50,150 nucleotides of DNA from Candidatus Zixiibacteriota bacterium (GTDB taxonomy: Bacteria > Zixibacteria > MSB-5A5 > UM-FILTER-46-8), in assembly GCA_014730345.1 (NCBI GenBank), contig WJIJ01000110.1, positions 1-50,150 on the forward strand, in the 5' to 3' direction. Both the position numbers and the translations under genes were made by a program. This document shows, piece by piece, positions 43,616 to 50,150 of this stretch (positions are counted from its first letter, which is position 1; each line of letters opens with the position of its first letter). The notes beneath the pieces were generated by a model. It saw only the letters and a program-made list of their open reading frames with translations, made no database searches and had not been told where the DNA came from.

Positions 43616-44632
43616 ATGAGCACGCTTTTAACCAGGCTGGATGAGCTTCGGGATAAGGCGTTTGGCGAGTTGAAAAATTTAACCAGCGCTACTGACTTAG
43701 AGGCATTCAGAGTAAAATATCTTGGGCGAAAAGGGGCCATAACTGGTGTATTGCGCGAATTGGGCTCGATTGAGCCGGAGCAACGGGCCAACGTAGGCGC
43801 TGAAGCCAATAAACTTAAAAACGAACTTACTTCCGCCTTCGAAAAACACCAGGAATCATTAAAATCCAAATCTATCCCTGATAGCAAGGTGGACCTGACC
43901 CTGCCCGGTCGTTCACGGTTTTTAGGAAAAAAACATCCAATTTCCCGCACCATCGATGATATAATTGATATCTTCTACAGCCTCGGATTCTCAGTGGCTG
44001 AGGGACCCGATGTGGAAACTGAATGGTACAATTTCGATGCCCTCAATACGCCCGATGACCATCCGGCCCGGGACCTGGCCGATACTTTCTACATCAAGGA
44101 CAATATCCTTTTGAGAACTCACACGTCCCCGGTGCAAATACGTACCATGGAAAACAACAAACCTCCTGTCAGGATTATTGCCCCCGGGAGATGCTACAGG
44201 AAGGACACCCCCGATGCCTCTCACGCGCCGAATTTTTTCCAGACTGAAGGTCTCTACGTCGATAAAGACGTAACCTTCTCCGATTTGAAGGGGGTTATTA
44301 ACATATTTGCCCGCCGCCTCTTCGGACCCGAAATAAAGGTTCGCTTCCGCCCGCATTTTTTTCCGTTCACCGAACCAAGCGCTGAATACGATTTCTCCTG
44401 CCTTATCTGTAAAGGAGACGGTTGCCGGGCATGCAAACATACAGGATGGGTGGAGATTTCGGGTGCCGGCATGGTTGACCCGGCGGTCTTTGAAGCAGTT
44501 GGCTACGATCCCGAAAAATATACCGGTTACGCTTTCGGTATGGGCGTCGACCGGATTACCATGCTGAGATATGGAATCGCCGATATACGTTACCTGTACG
44601 ACAATGACCTGCGGGTTTTAAGGGGGATCTGA
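43616..44632 (+). CDS. pheS: Phenylalanyl-tRNA synthetase alpha subunit
   Basis: This 338-residue catalytic subunit of the alpha2-beta2 enzyme has an N-terminal coiled coil of about 85 residues (LTRLDELRDKAFGELKNL). The class II core follows: HPISRTIDDIIDIFYSLGFS, EGPDVETEWYNFDALNTPDD, LLRTHTSPVQIRTM, and motif 3-type GYAFGMGVDRITMLRYGI. It keeps four cysteines in CLICKGDGCRACKHTGW, a zinc-like knot seen in part of the family. It lies 20 bp after rplT and 5 bp before pheT. Confidence 0.96.
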   Translation: MSTLLTRLDELRDKAFGELKNLTSATDLEAFRVKYLGRKGAITGVLRELGSIEPEQRANVGAEANKLKNELTSAFEKHQESLKSKSIPDSKVDLTLPGRSRFLGKKHPISRTIDDIIDIFYSLGFSVAEGPDVETEWYNFDALNTPDDHPARDLADTFYIKDNILLRTHTSPVQIRTMENNKPPVRIIAPGRCYRKDTPDASHAPNFFQTEGLYVDKDVTFSDLKGVINIFARRLFGPEIKVRFRPHFFPFTEPSAEYDFSCLICKGDGCRACKHTGWVEISGAGMVDPAVFEAVGYDPEKYTGYAFGMGVDRITMLRYGIADIRYLYDNDLRVLRGI

Positions 44633-44637
44633 ATACC

Positions 44638-47046
44638 ATGAAAATCAGCAGGAACTGGCTAAGAAAAATCGTTCCCTTCGACTGGACCGTGGAAGAACTT
44701 GCCGAAAAACTCACCATGTCCGGCTCCGAAGTCGAATCCATTGAGGATTTCAGCCATAACTTCGAGAATATACTCACCGCCGAAGTTAAAAACGTGGTCA
44801 AACATCCAGATGCCGATAAACTGACCGTATGCGAAGTCTATGACGGTTCCCAATCCTATTCGGTAGTATGCGGCGCCCCCAATGTTGCCGCCGGGCAAAA
44901 GGTGATTCTCGCGAAAGTTGGTGCCGAACTTCCCGGCGGATTGAAAATAAAAAAGGCTAAAATCCGCGGAGTCGAATCGGAAGGAATGATATGCTCCCAC
45001 AAAGAACTCGATTTGGGAGAAGATGCCAGCGGCATTGCCGTCCTGCCGGAGAACACCGAATTGGGTACTCCCATACGGGAAATCGTCGGTGAAGAAGATT
45101 ACATCCTTGAACTTGAAATCACACCCAATCGGCCGGACTGTCTTTCCCACCGGGGACTGGCCCGTGAAGTACAAGCCCTTGAGGGTGGGAGGCTTTCATC
45201 GCCGGTTATAAATCTAACCGAAAGCGATGTCGATGCCTCAGATGAGGTTACGGTTTCTATCGACAATCCCGGCGACTGCCCACGTTACGCCGCCCGGGTG
45301 ATAAAAAATGTAAAAATAGGCCCTTCTCCTCTATGGTTATCGACCATCCTGCACCGCCTGGGAATACGCTCGATTAACAACGTGGTCGATATTACTAACT
45401 ATGTAATGATGGAATACGGCCACCCGCTCCACGCCTTCGATTTCGATTTATTCGAGGAGAATAAAGTGGTTGTCAGGGGAGCCGGGAAGGGCGAAAAATT
45501 CACTACTCTCGATGAAGTGGAAAGGGAGATTCCCGAAGGCTCGGTTTTCATAACCGATGGAATTAAACCCGTTGCCCTCGGCGGCGTCATGGGCGGACTC
45601 GATTCCGAAGTTACTGTAAATACCCGGAATATTTTATTAGAATCAGCGTATTTCAATCCCGTAACTATCCGTAAAACCGCCAAAGCCGTAAAACTATCCA
45701 CCGAATCTTCCCAGCGTTTCGAGCGGGGCGCCGACTGCGAAAATTTAAACATAGCCCTCGACCGGGCTTCCGCGTTGATTGCGGAACTTACCGGAGGGGA
45801 TATAGCGCGGGGAATCGTCGATTGCTATCCTGACAAACATAAACTGGTTTCTATACAAATATCGGCATCCGAGGTAAACCGCCTGCTGGGAACAGAGTTG
45901 TCATTGAGCAAGATTGAATCGATACTGCGTTTACTCGATATAAATACAAAACACGGCGACAGCGACATCCTTACCGCCGAGATTCCATCTTTCCGCCCGG
46001 ATCTAACCAGGCCCGCCGATTTAATTGAAGAAATTGCCCGCATTTACGGCTTCGGCAATATCAATTCCAGGGAACAGCTCGCTGGTTCGACCGAAGTTAC
46101 CATCCCTGAAAGTTTCAGGATCGCTGATCAAATGCGGAGTTTCTTTACATCTGCCGGCTTCGACGAGGTCGTAAACTGGGTTCTCTATGACCCCAAAAAG
46201 TACGACAAATCCAACCTGCAATTCAATCCGGTAACTATCAGCAACCCTCTTTCGGAAGACACGGCTATATTGAGACCCCGGCTATGGGGAAGCCTGCTGG
46301 ATAATATATGCTACAATCTGAACCGCAACCTCGAGGATATAGCGGTTTTCGAGATAGGTCATGTATATTCGGCGGTGGAATCGTCGGATGAACTCCCGGA
46401 ACAGAGATTATCGCTTTGCCTGGCCTGGACCGGCAATGCCCGTTATCCAGGTTGGGATGTGCCGGCGAGACCCGTGGATATTTACGACCTGAAAGGGCTG
46501 GTAGAGGATTTCATAAATGAATTTAATCTCCGCGAATCCGAATTTGTCGAATTGACCGATGATTCTCAATTCGACCCGGTGTATGATAAGGAAATGCTTC
46601 TCGGCCTTAACATTAATAACAGAACGGTTTGCCGTTTTGGCAGAGTAGCGGGTAATATTCTATCCATTTTTGATATTAAAACTCCTGTCTGGATTATGGA
46701 ATTAGACCTTGAATATCTACAAGCAAAGACTTTCGCGCAGGGCTATTATAAAGAACCGCCCAAATTCCCGCCCTCTGACAGGGATCTTGCGCTTGTTGTT
46801 GACAGGGGTCTGCAATTCGGAGAAATATATAATTTTATTACTGATTTGCGGTTGCCATTCCTTGAAGATATCAGGTTATTCGATATTTATACCGGAAAGC
46901 AGATAGACCCGGGCAAGAAAAGCCTTGCTTTGTCATTGCGTTTCCGGCATCCGGAAAGGACTTTGAAGGATAAAGATATAGACAAGGTTATGGAGAAAAT
47001 AATATCTGAACTTAAATCAAAATATAAGCTTGACCTGAGACAATAA
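44638..47046 (+). CDS. pheT: Phenylalanyl-tRNA synthetase beta subunit
   Basis: An 802-residue structural and editing subunit. Domain order is standard: N-terminal B1, an EMAP/OB tRNA-binding domain (KHPDADKLTVCEVYDG), the B3/B4 editing domain (HPLHAFDFDLFEENKVVVRG), B5 (SASEVNRLLGTELSLSKIES), the pseudo-catalytic core, and the C-terminal FDX-ACB anticodon domain (KFPPSDRDLALVVDRG). It closes the synthetase/ribosomal part of the operon; the gap that follows is very A/T-rich. Confidence 0.97.
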   Translation: MKISRNWLRKIVPFDWTVEELAEKLTMSGSEVESIEDFSHNFENILTAEVKNVVKHPDADKLTVCEVYDGSQSYSVVCGAPNVAAGQKVILAKVGAELPGGLKIKKAKIRGVESEGMICSHKELDLGEDASGIAVLPENTELGTPIREIVGEEDYILELEITPNRPDCLSHRGLAREVQALEGGRLSSPVINLTESDVDASDEVTVSIDNPGDCPRYAARVIKNVKIGPSPLWLSTILHRLGIRSINNVVDITNYVMMEYGHPLHAFDFDLFEENKVVVRGAGKGEKFTTLDEVEREIPEGSVFITDGIKPVALGGVMGGLDSEVTVNTRNILLESAYFNPVTIRKTAKAVKLSTESSQRFERGADCENLNIALDRASALIAELTGGDIARGIVDCYPDKHKLVSIQISASEVNRLLGTELSLSKIESILRLLDINTKHGDSDILTAEIPSFRPDLTRPADLIEEIARIYGFGNINSREQLAGSTEVTIPESFRIADQMRSFFTSAGFDEVVNWVLYDPKKYDKSNLQFNPVTISNPLSEDTAILRPRLWGSLLDNICYNLNRNLEDIAVFEIGHVYSAVESSDELPEQRLSLCLAWTGNARYPGWDVPARPVDIYDLKGLVEDFINEFNLRESEFVELTDDSQFDPVYDKEMLLGLNINNRTVCRFGRVAGNILSIFDIKTPVWIMELDLEYLQAKTFAQGYYKEPPKFPPSDRDLALVVDRGLQFGEIYNFITDLRLPFLEDIRLFDIYTGKQIDPGKKSLALSLRFRHPERTLKDKDIDKVMEKIISELKSKYKLDLRQ

Positions 47047-47102
47047 TTGCGCTAAATTTATTAAGATTAATAATTTTAAAATATAAAATTAATGGAAAAT
47101 TA

Positions 47103-47357
47103 ATGGAAATTGAGTTGCTCGACGCCCTCGAGGCAAAAATAAAAAAAGCTACCGAATATATAGAGAAGCTCAAGGAAGAGAATAAAAATTTATCACAATT
47201 CCAAAATGAGATAGAAAATTTAAAGGGGGAATTGGAGAAAACACGTTCCGAAAGGAATTTACATATAGATAAACAGATAGAAAGGGAGAAGTTACTTAAG
47301 ACTAAACTACAGGAAATAATAAAAAAGCTCTCGATTCTGGAGCCGCTGGCGAGTTGA
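47103..47357 (+). CDS. Small coiled-coil protein, ZapB-like
   Basis: This 84-residue protein is predicted to be almost entirely coiled coil (IELLDALEAKIKKATEYIEK, then LKEENKNLSQFQNEIENLKG). Length, heptads and position right before zapA fit a ZapB-like partner that crosslinks ZapA-FtsZ at the division ring. Coiled coils match many proteins by composition alone, so this name rests mainly on neighbourhood. No clear ribosome site is seen, and the upstream 56 bp are about 85% A/T. Confidence 0.6.
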   Translation: MEIELLDALEAKIKKATEYIEKLKEENKNLSQFQNEIENLKGELEKTRSERNLHIDKQIEREKLLKTKLQEIIKKLSILEPLAS

Positions 47358-47393
47358 AGGGATTTAAACTGAAGCGGCTGATTTGGTTATTGG

Positions 47394-47690
47394 ATGGATG
47401 AGAACAAACGTTCCGTTAAAGTAAATATTTTTGGTGAGGATTATACGATCAAAGGTGAAGCCAAACCTGAATATATAAACCAGGTGGCTCATTATATCGA
47501 TCGTCAGATGAGGCTTGTGTCGGAAGTAATTACGGACAGATCACACAATAAAGTAGCGGTGCTTGCAGCGCTCAATATCGCCGATGAACTATTTCGCGAA
47601 AGAGCGAATTCGGAAAATATGATTTCCACTATAGAGGGACGATTAGAAAAATTCTGTGAGGAATTAGATAAAAGCATCGCTTTCGAGTAA
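47394..47690 (+). CDS. zapA: Cell division protein ZapA
   Basis: A 98-residue ZapA: VKVNIFGEDYTIKGEAKPEY forms the small N-terminal domain, and INQVAHYIDRQMRLVSEVIT with HNKVAVLAALNIADELFRER forms the start of the dimer helix. ZapA binds and bundles FtsZ filaments. It lies between the ZapB-like gene and rny, an order I know from other FCB and Gram-positive genomes. No 6S RNA was seen in the 97 bp after it. Confidence 0.9.
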   Translation: MDENKRSVKVNIFGEDYTIKGEAKPEYINQVAHYIDRQMRLVSEVITDRSHNKVAVLAALNIADELFRERANSENMISTIEGRLEKFCEELDKSIAFE

Positions 47691-47787
47691 TTGTATCTAC
47701 TTAACTGAATCCAATCGGTAATCAATCAAGCCGAATATCCATCCCGAAGCGCGGCATATCCATGAATTGAAGGGGAGGTTTTAATAT

Positions 47788-49347
47788 ATGTCGTTGATTA
47801 ACATAGCGGTTGGCGCCGCCGGCATTCTCCTCGGGTTGTTGATCGGCTGGTTGATTCTCAAAATTGTAGGCACCAAAAACATCCGTAAAGCCGAGCAACA
47901 AGCCGAGCGCATCCTTGAAGACGCCAAAAAAGAAGCTCAAATCAAGAAAAAAGAAGCAATTCTCGAGGCCAAGGATGAGCTTTATAAATCCAAGACTAAC
48001 TTCGAACGGGAGATGCAGAATAAAAAGCATGATATCACCCGTACCGAAAAGCGTCTTGTCGATAGAGAAGCTAACCTTGACCGAAAAGTAGATATTCTCA
48101 ATAAAAAAGACCGGGAAGTTAAAAACAGGGAAAAGATTATCGGCGCTAAAGAAAAAGCGCTGTCCTCCCGGGAATCCGAATTAGACCGGCTCATCGAAGA
48201 ACAGAACAAACAGCTTGAAAAAATAGCCAATATGTCTGCCGACGAAGCCAAAAAATTGCTCATGGCCAACCTCGAACATCAGGCTAAAATGGATGCCGCC
48301 CAGATGATCAAGGACATAAAAGAAGAAGCCGAACATACCGCGGAAAAGGAAGCGCGGAACATTATTGTTCAGGCTATCCAGCGATGCGCCGCCGACCAGG
48401 CTACAGAATCCACCGTATCAGTTGTAAATCTGCCCTCCGATGAAATGAAGGGGAGGATTATCGGCCGTGAAGGACGTAACATCCGTTCCTTTGAAGTTGC
48501 CACCGGCGTTGATGTTATCGTTGATGACACCCCGGAAGCGGTAATTCTTTCCGGGTATGACCCTATTAAGCGAGAAGTCGCCCGCATGGCTCTCGAGAAA
48601 CTTGTAACCGACGGCCGAATACATCCGGCTCGAATCGAAGAGGTCGTGGCTAAAAGCGAAAAGGAGATGGAGGTTATTATCCGGGAATTGGGCGAACAGG
48701 CATGTTTCGACTGCGGCGTTCACGGCCTTCACACGGACCTTGTCAGATTGCTGGGAAAACTTCACTTTCGCACCAGTTACGGCCAGAATGTGCTTCAGCA
48801 CGCTAAAGAAGTTTCTTTCCTGTGCGGAATCATGGCTTCCGAACTGGGACTGGATTCCGTGCTCGCCAGGCGTTCGGGGCTTCTGCATGATATCGGCAAA
48901 GCCGTAGACCGCGATACTGAGGGTACCCATACAGAAATAGGTTTGAAAATCGTCTCCAAGTATAATGAAAACCCGATCATCCTTAACGCTATCGCGTCCC
49001 ATCACGAAGACGTGGTTCAGGAAACCCCTTATTCCGTGCTGGTGCAGGCCGCCGACGCGATCTCCGGCGCCCGTCCGGGAGCGAGACGCGAAACACTCGA
49101 AGGTTATATCAAACGCCTGGAGAAACTCGAGGAACTCGCCGATTCATTCAAAGGAGTCGGCAAAGCTTACGCAATCCAGGCCGGACGCGAGGTAAGGGTT
49201 ATGGTCGAGGCCGAAAAAGTTCAGGATGAGGAAGCGATTACCCTTGCCGGCGATATCGCCCAGAAAATACAAGCGGAGATGGAATATCCGGGCCAGATCA
49301 AGGTTACCGTAATCCGTGAAACAAGATCAGTTGAGTACGCTCGTTAA
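47788..49347 (+). CDS. rny: Ribonuclease Y
   Basis: A 519-residue endoribonuclease. One N-terminal membrane helix ([20 protein letters not shown]) anchors it, followed by a charged coiled coil of about 150 residues. The KH domain includes [20 protein letters not shown], and the HD domain has [14 protein letters not shown] and the later SHHEDV. RNase Y starts mRNA turnover at the membrane. The strong GGGGAGG lies about nine bases before the ATG. The pairing with the ymdB-type gene downstream is widely conserved. Confidence 0.96.
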   Translation: MSLINIAVGAAGILLGLLIGWLILKIVGTKNIRKAEQQAERILEDAKKEAQIKKKEAILEAKDELYKSKTNFEREMQNKKHDITRTEKRLVDREANLDRKVDILNKKDREVKNREKIIGAKEKALSSRESELDRLIEEQNKQLEKIANMSADEAKKLLMANLEHQAKMDAAQMIKDIKEEAEHTAEKEARNIIVQAIQRCAADQATESTVSVVNLPSDEMKGRIIGREGRNIRSFEVATGVDVIVDDTPEAVILSGYDPIKREVARMALEKLVTDGRIHPARIEEVVAKSEKEMEVIIRELGEQACFDCGVHGLHTDLVRLLGKLHFRTSYGQNVLQHAKEVSFLCGIMASELGLDSVLARRSGLLHDIGKAVDRDTEGTHTEIGLKIVSKYNENPIILNAIASHHEDVVQETPYSVLVQAADAISGARPGARRETLEGYIKRLEKLEELADSFKGVGKAYAIQAGREVRVMVEAEKVQDEEAITLAGDIAQKIQAEMEYPGQIKVTVIRETRSVEYAR

Positions 49348-49355
49348 TTGATAAT

Positions 49356-50144
49356 ATGCGAATTCTCTTTATTGGCGACATAATGGGCAAGCCGGGAAGG
49401 CTTGCCATAAAGCAGGTTTTACCCGAGTTAATCGGTCAACGGGATATCGATTTCGTTATTGCGAACGCCGAGAACAGCGCCGGCGGCTTCGGCATCAACC
49501 TGGATATTGCCTCCGCCATTTTTTCCTATGGAGTCGATGCCATAACCGGAGGTAATCATTTCTGGGACCGCCGCGAGATAGAACCTGTTCTAAACGAGTT
49601 TCCGGATGTACTGCGTCCGGCGAATTATCCGCCATCTTTGCCGGGTTTCGGCTCAAAGGTTTTTAATACCAAAAGCGGTAAAAAGGTCGGCGTCCTCAAC
49701 CTGCAGGGACGTACCTTCATGGCCAATATCGACTGTCCCTTCCGAACCGCTGATAAGGAAGTTACCGATCTTCGCTCTCAAACCAACCTTGTTATCGTCG
49801 ATTTCCACGCGGAAGCTACTTCCGAAAAACAGGCTATGGGCTACTATCTCGATGGGCGGGTAGGAGCTGTGATTGGCACGCATACCCACGTTCAATCGGC
49901 GGATGAGAAGATACTCCCCAATAAGACTGGTTATATTACCGATGCCGGTATGACCGGCGGCCATCACTCGGTAATCGGTATGGATTATTCAGGGGCGATA
50001 CAGCGATTCTTGACCGGAGTGCCCAACCGTCTAAAAATTTCCAACAAGGATGTCAAGGTATGCGGGGTTTTGATGGAATTTGACACCCGCAATGGAAGCT
50101 GTATCTCCATCGAACGAATCCGTGAAGACGCTGTCCCGGAGTAA
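49356..50144 (+). CDS. ymdB: YmdB-family metallophosphoesterase (TIGR00282)
   Basis: This 262-residue protein has the complete family pattern: ILFIGDIMGKPGRLAIKQVL, ANAENSAGGFGINLDIA, GGNHFWDRREIEPV (usually GNHTWDKKE), VDFHAEATSEKQAMGYYLDG and GTHTHVQSADEKILP. Bacillus and Deinococcus members hydrolyse 2',3'-cyclic nucleotides and affect biofilm or sporulation choices. It starts 8 bp after rny, so decay of RNA and clearing of cyclic nucleotide products may be linked. It ends six bases before the window edge. Confidence 0.94.
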   Translation: MRILFIGDIMGKPGRLAIKQVLPELIGQRDIDFVIANAENSAGGFGINLDIASAIFSYGVDAITGGNHFWDRREIEPVLNEFPDVLRPANYPPSLPGFGSKVFNTKSGKKVGVLNLQGRTFMANIDCPFRTADKEVTDLRSQTNLVIVDFHAEATSEKQAMGYYLDGRVGAVIGTHTHVQSADEKILPNKTGYITDAGMTGGHHSVIGMDYSGAIQRFLTGVPNRLKISNKDVKVCGVLMEFDTRNGSCISIERIREDAVPE

Positions 50145-50150
50145 TAAGCA

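Noticed and set aside
47691..47787. 6S RNA after zapA
   Set aside because: The zapA-6S RNA order is known in proteobacteria, but the 97 bp here are too short and show no long imperfect duplex.

Overview
The window looks like chromosomal DNA of a flagellated, diderm bacterium of the Fibrobacteres-Chlorobi-Bacteroidetes (FCB) side of the tree, plausibly a Zixibacteria-like or related candidate lineage. Three observations support this. The protein at the left edge ends in a type IX secretion-like sorting domain. A complete flagellar filament gene set is present, which is rare in true Bacteroidetes. The order thrS-infC-rpmI-rplT-pheS-pheT-(zapB-like)-zapA-rny-ymdB is clean and chromosomal. The lineage is an inference; no rRNA is present. 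All confident genes are on the + strand. I saw no transposase, CRISPR array, phage gene or rRNA.

Layout. 2-3454: 3' part of a large secreted multi-domain protein, closed by a terminator. 3620-9226: a housekeeping operon of two methylthiotransferases (MtaB, MiaB), a membrane GAF/receiver protein with a degenerate kinase region, and a hotdog thioesterase. 9366-10355: a URO-D family protein with a zinc-type H-x-C...C signature. 10482-11600: a compact redox cluster (free Met-sulfoxide reductase-like GAF protein, winged-helix protein, mini cytochrome b5, 2x[4Fe-4S] ferredoxin) with its own promoter and terminator. 11701-15680: rdgB-mutL-miaA and an ECF transporter S component. 15681-16177: a 497-bp gap with several predicted hairpins.

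16178-32559: a 16-kb island of ten genes, mostly overlapping or nearly so. It has three CgeB-like glycosyltransferases and one GT2 glycosyltransferase. All four carry TPR repeats, and the 941-residue GT2 protein is mostly TPR. They surround nucleotide-sugar genes: an oxidoreductase, two PLP aminotransferases, two hexapeptide acyltransferases, an epimerase-type SDR, a CapE/FnlA-type dehydratase and a B12-binding radical SAM enzyme. The island abuts fliC (32780) directly. I infer that it builds an unusual N-acylated amino sugar and attaches it to flagellin with TPR-guided soluble glycosyltransferases, comparable in logic to Caulobacter FlmG.

32780-40138: fliC (very large, 755 aa), flaG, fliD, fliS, a FlgN/FliT-like chaperone candidate, flgM and an HDOD protein. 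A consensus-like sigma-28 promoter precedes fliC, and a near-perfect one precedes flgM. 40228-40301: tRNA-Val(GAC). 40428-50144: the translation operon, with infC starting at an ATA codon, followed by cell-division (zapB-like, zapA) and RNA-decay (rny, ymdB) genes.
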